From Micromonospora sp. MH99 (GTDB lineage: Bacteria > Actinomycetota > Actinomycetes > Mycobacteriales > Micromonosporaceae), in assembly GCF_021442385.1 (NCBI RefSeq), contig NZ_MUZA01000006.1, positions 99,412-163,411 of the forward strand: a stretch of DNA of 64,000 bases, in the 5' to 3' direction. Below are positions 1 through 8,427 of the stretch, piece by piece (position 1 is the first letter of the stretch; every line of letters begins with the position of its first letter). The translations under genes were made by a program, and so were the position numbers. A model generated the notes under the pieces. That model saw only the letters and a program-made list of their open reading frames with translations, made no database searches and had not been told where the DNA came from.

Positions 1-808
1 CCTCCGGGTCGTCCGGGTCGACCTCGCCGGCGGCCAGCTCGCCGAGCACCCGTCCGGCCGCCGCGCCGACCAGAGCGAGCCGGTCCCGGCGTTCCTGCCG
101 GCTCCGCTCGGCGGCCGCCCGCTCGGCGGCGAGCGTGTGCATCGCGGCAGCCGCGGCGGCCCGCTCCCGGGCCAGGCCGACGATCACCGCGCTGCCGACG
201 AAGACCGCCACCGGCAGCGAGAAGGTGCCGTAGACGTACATGGTGTAGCGGGCCAGGTCGGCCGCGCCGGGGCCGTGCGCGAGGACGGCGGCGAGCGCGA
301 TCAGCGCGTGCGTGGTCAGCAGCGCGACCAGACCGCTGACCCGCCGACCCCACAGCGCCAGCACGAAGAACCAGCCGAGCGTGCCCCACACCCAGTTCGC
401 GGCGGCGAAGAGCTGCCGTTCGCCGACCGCCGCGAAGACGGCCGCGTCGACGGCGAGCAGCAGCCCGGCGAGCGGCCAGGGCGGCAGCGGCGCTCCCCGC
501 AGCAGCCGGACGCCGGCCACCGCGCCGGTCACGGCGACCAGGATCCAACCGCCGAGCACCACCGTCGGCGCGGTGAACTGCGTCCGCATCGCCAGCACCG
601 CCGGCAGTCCGATCGCGACATGCCAGGCCAGCGCGATGGCGACGGCGACGATCCGGGCCCCCCGGTCGGAGGCGTGCGCCACCGCGGCCGGCGCGGCGAG
701 CACCGCGGGCTCGGGCGGCGTGGACCCGTCGGCCGGGCCGGGCGGCCCCGGAATGCGTACCTTGCGGGTGCGGATGCGCTCCGCCGAGGCGCCGAGGTCA
801 GCCGACAC
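1..808 (-). CDS. Membrane sensor protein, probable histidine kinase (3' part outside window)
   Basis: The gene reads leftward and runs off the window start, so only the N-terminal 269 residues are visible. A GTG start at 808 overlaps the end of the upstream kinase gene (stop at 798-800), which indicates translational coupling. The visible part has about six hydrophobic segments, then a charged helical stretch (many RAAAE and RSRQERR-like residues) ending in a helix with LALVGAAAGRVLGELAAG. This is the layout of a membrane-sensing histidine kinase just before its catalytic part, like its neighbour. No phospho-accepting His is visible before the window edge, so kinase identity is inferred from layout and position. 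A response regulator would be expected further left. Confidence 0.6.
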   Translation of the reverse strand, partial: MSADLGASAERIRTRKVRIPGPPGPADGSTPPEPAVLAAPAAVAHASDRGARIVAVAIALAWHVAIGLPAVLAMRTQFTAPTVVLGGWILVAVTGAVAGVRLLRGAPLPPWPLAGLLLAVDAAVFAAVGERQLFAAANWVWGTLGWFFVLALWGRRVSGLVALLTTHALIALAAVLAHGPGAADLARYTMYVYGTFSLPVAVFVGSAVIVGLARERAAAAAAMHTLAAERAAAERSRQERRDRLALVGAAAGRVLGELAAGEVDPDDPE

Positions 809-1976
809 CGGGCCACTCCAGTCGGATCCGGGTGCCCGCACCGGGCGCGGAGCGCACCTCGGCCCGCCCGCCGACCGCAGCCATCCGCCCGCGGATCGAC
901 TCCCGCAGCCCGTACCGGTGCGCCGGGACGGTGCCCGGGTCGAACCCGGGGCCGTCGTCGACCACCTCGACCACGACGGCGACCGCGTCGCGGGTCAGCC
1001 GCACGGTGGCCTGCGCGCCCGGCGCGTGCCGGACCACGTTGGACAGTGCCGCGTAGGCGCTCTCGGTGATCGCGTCGGCCACCCCGGCGGGCACCGCGCA
1101 GGAGGCCAGCTCCAGGCCCACCGACAGTTCGGGCAGCCGGTCGGGCACCGTCCGCAACCGAGCGTCGAGAGGAACCGGGCCGTCGCCGGGCGCCGGACCC
1201 AGGTCGGTCAACGCGACGAGAGTACGCAGGTCAGTGGCGCAGCGATCGCGGAACGCGGCCGACGGGCCAGCCACCGCGCCGAGCCCCACCATGGTGAGCG
1301 TCCCGAGCACTGTGTCGTGCAGGTCCCGATTCTGCTGGCGCTCCGCCTCCCGGGCGGCGCGGGCGACCAACGCCTCCCGGCTCAACCGCTGGTGCTCGGC
1401 GAATGCCCGGTCGGCCCGCCCGATCCGGCGGCGCATCACCCCCGTCATCATCGCGGTGCAGGCCGTCTGCACCAGCAGGGTGGCGGCGTGCGCCCGGGAT
1501 TCAGCGGGGTTGCCGGCCGCCTGCGCGCCGACCACGTACGTCGCGGTGACCAGCAGCCCGGCCGGGACCGACCAGCGGGCCGGGGCGGTGGCCTGCGCGT
1601 TGATCACCGTGGTGCTGGCGAGCACCGCGATCCAACTGCCCTCGCCGGGCAGCACCTCGGGCGCCACCAGGCGAGGGATGAGCAGGCAGGCCAGAGCGGT
1701 GATCCCGACGTCACCGGCGACCAGTGCCGGGGTGATCCCGTGGCGCAGCGCGCGGCCGGCATACCAGAGCGACCATCCGGTGAGCGCGGCCACGCCGGGC
1801 CACAGCAGGACCGGTTCGACCGGCGGGGTACGCACCGACAGCGCCACCGCGGCGCCGACCAGCCCGCACGTCAGCCGCAGCAGCGCCGGCAGCGTGGTGA
1901 AGATGAGGCTGAACGCCCCGCCGGCCGGACTGTCCAGGACGGGCGGTGGCACGGTCGGGGCGGCAGTCGCCGGCAT
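798..1976 (-). CDS. Sensor histidine kinase, NarL/DesK-like
   Basis: A 392-residue two-component sensor kinase. About six hydrophobic segments fill residues 20-180, followed by a linker helix and a HisKA_3-type dimerisation motif (QQNRDLHDTVLGTL, His near residue 220). The C-terminal ATPase domain has the N-box ALSNVVRHA, the G1 motif VDDGPGFDPG and the final YGLRESIRGRMAAVGG block, typical of kinases that pair with LuxR-type regulators. The ATG at 1976 is chosen because GGAAGGA lies 9 bases upstream; an in-frame start at 2066 has no such site. It overlaps the second sensor gene by 11 bases. The signal sensed is unknown. A dyad lies about 70 bases upstream. Confidence 0.85.
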   Translation of the reverse strand: MPATAAPTVPPPVLDSPAGGAFSLIFTTLPALLRLTCGLVGAAVALSVRTPPVEPVLLWPGVAALTGWSLWYAGRALRHGITPALVAGDVGITALACLLIPRLVAPEVLPGEGSWIAVLASTTVINAQATAPARWSVPAGLLVTATYVVGAQAAGNPAESRAHAATLLVQTACTAMMTGVMRRRIGRADRAFAEHQRLSREALVARAAREAERQQNRDLHDTVLGTLTMVGLGAVAGPSAAFRDRCATDLRTLVALTDLGPAPGDGPVPLDARLRTVPDRLPELSVGLELASCAVPAGVADAITESAYAALSNVVRHAPGAQATVRLTRDAVAVVVEVVDDGPGFDPGTVPAHRYGLRESIRGRMAAVGGRAEVRSAPGAGTRIRLEWPGVG

Positions 1977-2047
1977 CGGGAGCTGTCCTTCCGACAACGA
2001 CCCGGTCCGGGTCCGCGCTGCAGAGATCGACATCGGAGAATAGCATG

Positions 2048-2077
2048 GCGTACGGTGAGCGTTCACCCACCGTACGC
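2048..2077. promoter_or_regulatory. Dyad upstream of the sensor kinase, possible operator
   Basis: Ten-base arms (GCGTACGGTG and CACCGTACGC) match perfectly around a 10-base spacer. The site lies between the VOC gene stop and the kinase start. On the minus strand a TATTCT element follows it at a spacing that could make a -10 box, so the dyad would cover the -35 region. It could also act as a weak terminator for the VOC gene. Function is inferred. Confidence 0.35.
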
Positions 2078-2094
2078 ATGGTGTCGCCTTGTCG

Positions 2095-2490
2095 TCACTC
2101 TGCGCTGCGAGGCTGGATCAGGTCCCACCGATTGCCGTACAGGTCGACGAATACCGCCACCGAGCCGTACGCCTCGTGCCGGGGCTCCTCCAGGAACCGC
2201 ACCCCGGCCGCGACCATCCGGGCGTGGTCCCGGGCGAAGTCCTCGGTGTGCAGGAACAGGCCGACCCGGCCGCCGGTCTGGTCACCCACCCGCGCCTGCT
2301 GCTCGGCGCTGCTCGGCCGGGCCAGCAGCAGCGCCGTCTCCCGAGCCCCCGGGGGCCGCACCACCACCCAGCGCGAGCCGTCCGGGCGGGCCGTGTCCTC
2401 CACCAGATCGAAGCCGAGGCCGCCCACGTAGAAGTCGATCGCCTCGTCGTACTCGCGTACCAGTACCGCGACCAGTCCCAGATGTGCCAT
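2095..2490 (-). CDS. VOC (glyoxalase/bleomycin-resistance-like) family protein
   Basis: A 131-residue protein with the two beta-alpha-beta-beta-beta halves of the VOC fold. It opens with LVAVLVREYDEAIDFYVGGLGF and ends with a second half containing GVRFLEEPRHEAYGSVAVF and DLYGNRWDLIQP, where the final aspartate/glutamate-type metal site normally sits. VOC proteins are dioxygenases, isomerases, glyoxalases or drug-binding proteins, and nothing here shows which. The ATG at 2490 begins the conserved fold at once, so longer in-frame extensions upstream are rejected. It stands alone, reading toward the sensor kinase pair. Confidence 0.85.
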   Translation of the reverse strand: MAHLGLVAVLVREYDEAIDFYVGGLGFDLVEDTARPDGSRWVVVRPPGARETALLLARPSSAEQQARVGDQTGGRVGLFLHTEDFARDHARMVAAGVRFLEEPRHEAYGSVAVFVDLYGNRWDLIQPRSAE

Positions 2491-2588
2491 CGGGCCATCA
2501 TGCCGACGGGCGAGGTGGTCCGACCGGCGGCGCCGCCCAGGGTCGGCGACATCACTCTCGGCCAGCTCGGCGGGCATGGCTGGCACGT

Positions 2589-3110
2589 CTACTGGAAGGC
2601 GACCGGGTGGGACTGGACGAGCCAACTCAGCTGACGATTGTCTCGGCCCGGCTCGGTCCAGTAGCTGAGCACGGCGTACCGGCGTCCCTGCTCGGGCACG
2701 GTGAGCCGCTGGTGTGTCTCGGCGCCCGTCGGCGAGGTGGCGGTCACCTCGTGGCTGCCCGGCGGGAGCTTGATGGGGAACAGGATCCAGTTGTGCTGGC
2801 TCTGCACGTCGAAGGGCTGATCGACGAGCCGGGTGCCGTCGATGCTGACCACGACGGTGACCCGGTCGTCCTCGAACGACTGATTGCTCACCCACAGGTG
2901 CAGGTCGGCCGAGTCCTCGTCGACGAGGCGGATGGCGGCTGGTGTCGCGCTGGGCGGCGGGTGCGAGACCACGGACCCTGGCGTTGCGCTGCGCGGCACC
3001 GGGGGAGGCGGGTTCGTTGACGTGGCGAACCCTGCGCAGCCTGCCGCGGCCAGCAGCGGCGCAACGGTGAGAGCGACCATCCGGGCGAGGGTCTTCGCAT
3101 CCATTCCCAT
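2589..3110 (-). CDS. Small lipoprotein of unknown function
   Basis: A 173-residue protein with a lipoprotein signal peptide: a lysine near the start, a hydrophobic stretch and a lipobox-like LLAAAGC around residue 24. A proline- and serine-rich linker follows, then a compact beta-rich domain (residues about 60-173) including DLHLWVSNQSFEDDRVTVVV, where a small extracellular domain would present a substituted beta sandwich. It is predicted to be anchored on the outer face of the membrane. The start may be at 3110 or two codons later; neither has a strong ribosome binding site. It diverges from another lipoprotein gene. No family assigned. Confidence 0.7.
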   Translation of the reverse strand: MGMDAKTLARMVALTVAPLLAAAGCAGFATSTNPPPPVPRSATPGSVVSHPPPSATPAAIRLVDEDSADLHLWVSNQSFEDDRVTVVVSIDGTRLVDQPFDVQSQHNWILFPIKLPPGSHEVTATSPTGAETHQRLTVPEQGRRYAVLSYWTEPGRDNRQLSWLVQSHPVAFQ

Positions 3111-3249
3111 GCGACGCGGCAGGACCGGCACGCGTTCCCGGAGGGGTCGGACTCGCCCGTCGGGGTGAGCATCGCGCCGGTCGTCTCGACGGCCGGAACC
3201 GGGGAGCGGCACCGGCCGTCTCATCTCCTGGCGAGAGGTGGTGAGCCGG

Positions 3250-4269
3250 ATGCGCTCGGGCGGAACGACACTTGCGGCGGCGCTGCTCGGCGTGGGGCTG
3301 TGCGGCCTGGTACTGAGCGGCTGCGCGGGCCCGGTCAACACGCCCAACGATCCCGGCCCGGCCGAGATCGTCGGGAAGTGGACCTCCTGCGCCGAGGTCG
3401 CGCCGCAGGCCGGCGTCGTGCTGCCTGTACCGCCGGGGTCGGGCGGACCCGCGGCGCCGACGCCCGCCGGGACCGAGCCAAAGATCGGGCGGATCGACGC
3501 CGCGTTCGTTCCGGTCGCCGCGGTGCTCTGCGGTCGCGAGGTCCGGCCACGTGCCGGTGGCGGCCGGGAACAGGTGGCCACCGAGCGCCGCGCCGACGAG
3601 ATCGGAGCGCTGGTGACCGCGCTGCGCCTGCCCGACCAGGGCCGGGGTCGAGGGGAGGTCGCCTGCACCCTCGACCTGCTCATCCCACCCTGGCTGGCGC
3701 TGCTCGACGACCGGGGCCGCTGGCTGCGGCCGTACCTGCCGACGGACTCGTGCGGCAAGCCGCGCCCCCAGGTGCGTGCGGCGTTGGACGGGCTGCGCCT
3801 GACCACTGTCGACACCCGTACGGTCGGGCTTGTCGAATCGTCGGCGGCCGAGACCGCCGGCTGCGAGCAGCGGTGGTCCGACATGGTGTGGGTGGAGACC
3901 CACCTCGGACGTCCCGGACGTGTCGTGCCCGGCGCGAGTCCGACGGCCGGGCCGCTGCGCCTCTGCGTCTACGAGGTGCCCCCGTCCGAGCGCGGCGGCG
4001 GCAAACCGGCAGGTGACTTCGTGTACGGCGGGCCGCTGCCACCGCAGCGGCAGGCGAAGGCGCTCCAAGCGCTGGCCACGACTCGACCGGCGGCCGACTG
4101 TGCCACCCCGGCGTCCCGCTTCGCGGTGCTCCGGTCCCTGGACGGGGGTGGGCCCGAGTGGTACGTCGAGCTCGACGCCTGCCGGCGCTTTTTGGTCGTG
4201 GCCTCACCCGGTGGAACGCAACTCGCGCAGGGTGACGCCACGTTGGCGGCGCTGCTGGGACCGATCTGA
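3250..4269 (+). CDS. Secreted lipoprotein of unknown function
   Basis: A protein of 339 residues with a clear type II signal peptide: MRSGGTTL, a hydrophobic core and the lipobox LVLSGC. The mature part has several cysteines and repeats motifs around WTSCAEV, VLCGREV and YVELDACRRF, suggesting a disulfide-containing extracellular domain. The ATG at 3250 is preferred because GAGAGG sits about 11 bases upstream, though a GTG at 3241 is possible. It is convergent with the septum-formation family gene, whose stop lies only 7 bases away. The partner and role are unknown. It belongs to a local group of exported proteins (2589-5789). Confidence 0.75.
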   Translation: MRSGGTTLAAALLGVGLCGLVLSGCAGPVNTPNDPGPAEIVGKWTSCAEVAPQAGVVLPVPPGSGGPAAPTPAGTEPKIGRIDAAFVPVAAVLCGREVRPRAGGGREQVATERRADEIGALVTALRLPDQGRGRGEVACTLDLLIPPWLALLDDRGRWLRPYLPTDSCGKPRPQVRAALDGLRLTTVDTRTVGLVESSAAETAGCEQRWSDMVWVETHLGRPGRVVPGASPTAGPLRLCVYEVPPSERGGGKPAGDFVYGGPLPPQRQAKALQALATTRPAADCATPASRFAVLRSLDGGGPEWYVELDACRRFLVVASPGGTQLAQGDATLAALLGPI

Positions 4270-4275
4270 CCCGCC

Positions 4276-5169
4276 TCAGCGGATCGGCAGCGCCTTCGTG
4301 CCGCCGCCGGCGATCGAACGCTTGATCATGGGGCCGCCGGACCAGTAGTAGCAGCGCACGCCACGATCACCGCGTTCCCACAGCAGGCGGTTCGGGAAGC
4401 GGTACGAGGTCCCGGTGCGGTATTGCAGGTTGCTGTCCACGGGCACCTTCGCGTACCGGGCGATGACCGTCCGGCATGCCGAGTGGATGGAGGCTTCGTC
4501 CCGGGTCGCGTCCGCCCAGGAGCGATCCGGCGCGGTCCAGGCGCCGGCGTACTCGAACTGATGCCCGGCAGTGCACGCGACCGGACGCAGCATCCCCCAC
4601 TTGTCCTCGTTCATGCACCCGTAGTGCAGCGGGGAACTGCTGGCCAGGGCGTTGCGTAGCGAGCCGGACCGCTGGATCGCCGCATCGCTCTCGCCGTTCG
4701 GGCCGTTGATCTCGTCCAACTCGAAGATGTCGCACCGGTACCAGCGCGCGCCACCCGCCCAGGCGGCTGGCGACGTCGGCGCGACCTGCACCGATAGTCG
4801 GGCATCGCGCCATTCGCCGCCCACGAACTTCTTGGCGCGGCTGTCACAGTCGGCAAAGGTCGACCGCATCGACGCCGACTCCGTCTTGGGCGGCGCGGTC
4901 CGGGCGGCCAGAGCTCCGGTGAAGGTGCCGACGTAGAAGGTTTCCACCTTGTGGGTCTGGACGCAGTTGACGGGGGAGTAGCTGCTCAGGTACGACGTGG
5001 CCTCGTCGATCACGTGGCACTCGTCGGCCTTCGGGGTGAACTGCTGCGCCGCAGCCATCGGTCGCCAGTCGTCGGACAGGTCACCGTCCGTGCCGGCCGG
5101 CGTGCCGCAGCCCGCCAGCGCCACAGTGAGGAACGCAGCCGTGAGCGCTGCCGTGCCGTACCGTCGCAT
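4276..5169 (-). CDS. Septum formation family lipoprotein
   Basis: A 297-residue exported protein with the lipobox LAGC near residue 21. The mature part resembles the actinobacterial septum-formation family: paired cysteine motifs such as ECHVID, VNCVQTHKVETFYVGTF and YGCMNEDKWG, then ACTAGHQFEYAGAW, which repeat the 'C...H..E..G' pattern in two halves. Homologues are named for a presumed link with cell division, but the biochemical role is not settled. The start at 5169 has GGGGAG six bases upstream. It is convergent with the preceding lipoprotein gene and lies downstream of a small membrane protein gene on the same strand. Confidence 0.75.
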   Translation of the reverse strand: MRRYGTAALTAAFLTVALAGCGTPAGTDGDLSDDWRPMAAAQQFTPKADECHVIDEATSYLSSYSPVNCVQTHKVETFYVGTFTGALAARTAPPKTESASMRSTFADCDSRAKKFVGGEWRDARLSVQVAPTSPAAWAGGARWYRCDIFELDEINGPNGESDAAIQRSGSLRNALASSSPLHYGCMNEDKWGMLRPVACTAGHQFEYAGAWTAPDRSWADATRDEASIHSACRTVIARYAKVPVDSNLQYRTGTSYRFPNRLLWERGDRGVRCYYWSGGPMIKRSIAGGGTKALPIR

Positions 5170-5261
5170 GTGATTCTCCCCGTGGCCCCCGTGTGGACGC
5201 GCGCAGCATATGGCACCGGCGCGACGGGTCCGCACCCGCTTCCGGTGGGGCCGAGCCGGCC

Positions 5262-5774
5262 TTATCGCCACTGTTCGTCCCTCGTGCGGACGACAAGCAC
5301 CAGCAGGATGGTGCCGACGGCGGCGAGGAGGAGCCCGACCGGAGGGATCGTCCAGGACATCAGGAACGACAGCGAGCCATCGGTGTGCCCGTTTGCCGCC
5401 ACGAACGTGCCAGGTGCGTCCGGGTCCACCCACACGTCCATCCTCGGACCGGGAGTCCGGTGGCAGCCGGTGCCGCCTGCGCAGGGGATCCAGGTGCTGT
5501 ACGACCTCGACTCGTAGAGGTAGGAGACCTCGATCCGGTCGACACCGCTGCCCCGTCCCTGGCCGCCGGCCCGATCGGAGACGTAGGCCGTGACCCGAAC
5601 GCCCTCGGCCCGCAGACGGTCCGCCTCCGACGACACGCGCCAGCGGTAGGCGACCGCGCCGACAACGAGGCCCACACCTACTAGCAGCACGGGCAGCGCG
5701 GTCAGCAGCACGCGCGTGCGCGGACGCAGACCGGTCGGAGCGGGTGGCGGCGACTGACGCCGTCGTCTGGTCAT
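5262..5774 (-). CDS. DUF3592-like membrane protein
   Basis: About 170 residues with an arginine-rich N terminus (MTRRRRQ), a hydrophobic helix at about residues 20-45, an extracytoplasmic beta-rich part with RVTAYVSDRAG, a Cys pair (PCAGGTGC), and VWVDPDAPG, then a second hydrophobic helix near the C terminus. This two-helix layout with a DPDAPG-type loop is that of DUF3592 proteins, whose function is unknown. Start is uncertain: an ATG at 5789 would add five residues, and neither start has a clear ribosome binding site. It probably shares a transcript with the septum-formation family gene downstream (92-base gap). Confidence 0.65.
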   Translation of the reverse strand: MTRRRRQSPPPAPTGLRPRTRVLLTALPVLLVGVGLVVGAVAYRWRVSSEADRLRAEGVRVTAYVSDRAGGQGRGSGVDRIEVSYLYESRSYSTWIPCAGGTGCHRTPGPRMDVWVDPDAPGTFVAANGHTDGSLSFLMSWTIPPVGLLLAAVGTILLVLVVRTRDEQWR

Positions 5775-5851
5775 CCGGCCATCGTCCATCGCACGCGCAA
5801 CAGTCGACGTCTCCAGGAGTCGGGGTGGTCGACGTCGCCTGTCGGCCGCTG

Positions 5852-6355
5852 CTACAGGCAGATCCAGCAGTAGAGGTGCTTCCCGTTCGTGCGCGCTCGT
5901 CGGGCCAGTCCAACGAACTCCCGCAAGCGCGACAGCATGACCTCCGGTCCCGTGTCGCTGTAGTGGGACAGCTCCTCGATGCGTGACCACTGCTCGGCCA
6001 GGCTCGGCAAGCGGTCATCCGGAATCTCCGCAAGCACGTCCCGGGTGCGATCGCTCAACGCGACGACCCACGGTCCTTCGTACTCACGGTCCTCGGCAGC
6101 ACCGCTCGGCCAGATGAGCCGCTCCCCGACAAGGTTGGGCTCCCACGGCACGTCGAGGGCGAACGAGACGACCTGGCCGAGGACGACGGGCGGATCGATC
6201 CCCTTGCCGTCCACCGCATCCTCGACGGAAGAATCTCCCTCGCACACCACCGGGCCGCCGTCGGTGACGGCCATCAGCTTCGCGACGGCCTCGTCGTCAG
6301 AAGCGCGGAAGTAGTCGTACAGCACACCCACGAACGCCTCCCGATCGGCTGACAC
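5852..6355 (-). CDS. Conserved hypothetical protein, cytoplasmic
   Basis: A 167-residue protein beginning with GTG (6355): VSADREAFVGVLYDYF. It has no signal peptide or membrane segment. The sequence is acidic and mixed alpha/beta, with a central block GIDPPVVLGQVVSF and a distinctive C terminus RTNGKHLYCWICL ending in a Cys pair. The clean, well-conserved-looking coding pattern and the specific C-terminal signature suggest a real family of small actinobacterial proteins, but I cannot name a function. It is the last gene before the tRNA-derived repeat at 6523. Confidence 0.6.
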   Translation of the reverse strand: MSADREAFVGVLYDYFRASDDEAVAKLMAVTDGGPVVCEGDSSVEDAVDGKGIDPPVVLGQVVSFALDVPWEPNLVGERLIWPSGAAEDREYEGPWVVALSDRTRDVLAEIPDDRLPSLAEQWSRIEELSHYSDTGPEVMLSRLREFVGLARRARTNGKHLYCWICL

Positions 6356-6522
6356 GTCACCATCTGTGGGGCGACCGGGAGAACGTACACGCGGGCTACG
6401 CCAATGTGCCGACTGACCGAGTCGACGCTGCCGCCCCGCGCTGAAGACCACATCGCTCGCCGGACGTGACCTGAACGGCCCATCGTCCGAACCCACCAAG
6501 ACCACGGGCAGCATGATGGCTC

Positions 6523-6568
6523 GGGTGCGCCCGGCAGGATTCGAACCTGCGGCGTTGTCATGAGAAGG
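6523..6568 (-). other. tRNA-Arg 3'-end fragment, possible relic attachment site
   Basis: Bases 6523-6553 are identical, in the same orientation, to the 3' end of the intact tRNA-Arg gene at 8428-8500 (T arm, acceptor strand and three flanking bases). Weaker similarity continues to the anticodon loop (CTTCT) near 6563. There is no D arm or 5' acceptor strand, so it is not a tRNA gene. A duplicated tRNA 3' end is the usual trace of site-specific integration. No integrase is present nearby. Confidence 0.7.
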
Positions 6569-6607
6569 ACATCGCGGATGGTGGTGCGGCATGCAGGAGG
6601 GGCGGCA

Positions 6608-6868
6608 ATGACCGAGGACGACAACCGCCCGCTGAAGCGGGTCGACAGCCTGGACGACCTGGTTACCTGGCTGCGGTGGATAGCTGACGATGTCGCTCGC
6701 GATCCGGACACGGTCGAGAACATGACCACAGACCGCTACCTGGAGGCCTGCGCGGCGTACCTCCAGGACCGAAGCCGCCTGCAGAAGCGTGCCGGCCAAC
6801 CTCTCCCGGCGCAACCGACCTGGCAACTCCTCGCGGACGCCCTGCACGCTGGATGCTTCTACGAGTAG
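6608..6868 (+). CDS. DUF7660-like small protein
   Basis: An 86-residue cytoplasmic protein. The ATG at 6608 is set by an excellent GGAGGGG site 5 bases upstream; an in-frame ATG at 6560 lies inside the tRNA-fragment region. The sequence has the helical core SLDDLVTWLRWIADDVARDP, a middle YLEACAAYLQDR and the C-terminal block QPTWQLLADALHAGCFYE, which match the layout of DUF7660 proteins often found near toxin or immunity genes in actinobacteria. Function is unknown. It lies inside the 2-kb block between the tRNA fragment and the intact tRNA-Arg. Confidence 0.7.
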   Translation: MTEDDNRPLKRVDSLDDLVTWLRWIADDVARDPDTVENMTTDRYLEACAAYLQDRSRLQKRAGQPLPAQPTWQLLADALHAGCFYE

Positions 6869-6903
6869 GCCGCTACGCCTTTCGCCGCAGACGAACGGAG
6901 TCG

Positions 6904-7290
6904 TCAGAGCTGCTGGACGATCTGGATCGGGTTGCCGTCCGGGTCGGCCGTCCACGCGATCAGCAGGCGGTCGAGCCACCGGTGCGGTGCGGCCAGGGCG
7001 GGGGCGCCGTTCGCCGTGAGGGCCGCGTACGCGCCAGCGGTGTCGTCGGTCCAGAGGATCACCGCGGCCCGCTGCCCCTGTGGTACGGGGTCGAGTCCGT
7101 GATCGTCGCGAGTGGAGGCCACCGAGGCGATACCGATCTTGTAGCCGTCGAGCGCCAGGTCGATGTGGATCGGCTCGCCCTCGGTCGGCACCCGGAAGGT
7201 CTCGGTGAAACCGAGGCCGGCGTAGAATTCGGCGGCGCGAGGGACGTCCTCGCTGAAGAGGATCACCTGCGGAGTCCGGAACATCGACAC
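6904..7290 (-). CDS. VOC family protein
   Basis: A 128-residue single-domain VOC protein. The N-terminal half has PQVILFSEDVPRAAEFYAGL and the second half HRWLDRLLIAWTADPDGNPI followed by the short C-terminal strand IQIVQQL. The DPDGNPIQ motif is the usual place of the terminal strand bearing a metal-ligand glutamate, here replaced by glutamine (IQIV), so metal binding may be weak. Start is GTG 7290 or ATG 7284. Sits within the tRNA-bounded block, convergent with the DUF7660-like gene. Substrate unknown. Confidence 0.8.
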   Translation of the reverse strand: MSMFRTPQVILFSEDVPRAAEFYAGLGFTETFRVPTEGEPIHIDLALDGYKIGIASVASTRDDHGLDPVPQGQRAAVILWTDDTAGAYAALTANGAPALAAPHRWLDRLLIAWTADPDGNPIQIVQQL

Positions 7291-7470
7291 GCGACGACGC
7301 TATCAGCGTGGGTTTCGGCCGATCCGCGTCAGCGCCCCGTCCTGGTCGGGTCGAGCAGATCAGCCAGTCGGTACCGCGACGCCGCAGGGGTGGCGGATCG
7401 CATATCGGAAGGTGAAACCGCTGCATTCGTGACTTCACCCCGTCGTTCTCGGTGGCAGCGCCGTACGTCC

Positions 7471-8355
7471 TCAGCGCGTCATGTGCGGACGCCGTGCGCG
7501 AAGGAACGCCGTGGCCATCGTGCGCCGCGTTGGCGTGCCGGCCGCAGCCAGAGCGGTCATGTACGTGTCGAGACGCTCGCGTTCGTCGTCGGTCAGGGCG
7601 GCGGCGATCGCTTCGCCGTACGTGGGGACCAGCGGGTTGGGCGCCACGCGCTTGAGTGTTTCCCAGTCCCCGATCGGGTCGGCGGGCACGTCGACCTGGG
7701 CGCGGTAGTCCAGTTCCACCGCCTCGAAGCCGGCCGCCAACGCCCAGTCGACGAGATTCCGCTCGTCGAAGTCCATCATCGGTCGGGTGGTTTCCGCGGT
7801 GGTGCTCCGGTGGAAATCGCTGACCTTGGCGACCACGTCGTTGACGGGCGAGTCGCCCAAGCCGAACAGATCATCGGGCCGGAGCCGCTCCGCGAAGCCG
7901 TTGATCGGCTCGAACAGGGAGATCCGTCCGCCCGGCCGCAGGACCCGGAAGAACTCCGCGAAGGCGGCGGCCTTGCGATCGGAGTAGATGAGCACCGACC
8001 GAAGGGTCACGACGTCGACAGAGGCGTCAGCGATTCCGACGAGATCATCGGCCGACGCGACCACGAAGCTGCACCGCCCGTCCCCACCGGCGGTACGCCG
8101 GCACTCGTCGAGCACATCCAGCGAGACATCGCTGAAGATGACGTGACCGTCCGGGCCGAGCCGATCCAGCGCGCCGAAACCGATCAGCCCCGTCCCGCAG
8201 CCCACGTCGAGGACCACGTCGTCGGCCGCCAGGCCAGCTCCCTCAAGGACGCCGTCCCGGAACGCCGCCAGATCCAGGGCGTTGCGGGCGCGCAGGCCTG
8301 CGCTGTCGCCGTCCCGGCGGGTCAAGAGCCACTGGGCCCACTTGTCCCTCGCCAC
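7471..8355 (-). CDS. SAM-dependent methyltransferase, class I
   Basis: A 294-residue Rossmann-fold methyltransferase. Motif I is VVLDVGCGTGLIGFGAL near residues 47-63, motif II follows as VIFSDVSLDVLDECR, and motif IV/post-I as VVTLRSVLIYSDRKAAAFAEF with VLRPGGRISLFEP. The C-terminal third (about residues 170-294) is a helical substrate-binding lid. It starts at GTG 8355, just 72 bases from the 3' end of the tRNA-Arg gene. The methyl acceptor is unknown; small-molecule acceptors are usual for this size. It is the largest gene of the block bounded by tRNA sequence. Confidence 0.85.
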   Translation of the reverse strand: MARDKWAQWLLTRRDGDSAGLRARNALDLAAFRDGVLEGAGLAADDVVLDVGCGTGLIGFGALDRLGPDGHVIFSDVSLDVLDECRRTAGGDGRCSFVVASADDLVGIADASVDVVTLRSVLIYSDRKAAAFAEFFRVLRPGGRISLFEPINGFAERLRPDDLFGLGDSPVNDVVAKVSDFHRSTTAETTRPMMDFDERNLVDWALAAGFEAVELDYRAQVDVPADPIGDWETLKRVAPNPLVPTYGEAIAAALTDDERERLDTYMTALAAAGTPTRRTMATAFLRARRPHMTR

Positions 8356-8427
8356 CGGGTCAGCGTAACCCCCGATGCATTGTGGCCCGATCGGCGCAGG
8401 CGAGCCGCTGACCTGTGGTGGTAAGGG

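Noticed and set aside
312..3020. A long plus-strand open frame across the sensor genes and VOC gene
   Set aside because: It crosses several real minus-strand genes and shows only Arg/Pro/Ser-rich shadow sequence.
2095..4068. One long minus-strand protein joining the VOC protein with an upstream frame
   Set aside because: Similarity begins at the ATG at 2490. The upstream part is antisense to lipoprotein genes and has no recognisable motif.
6523..6568. Complete second tRNA gene
   Set aside because: Only the 3' half matches; D arm and 5' acceptor strand are missing.
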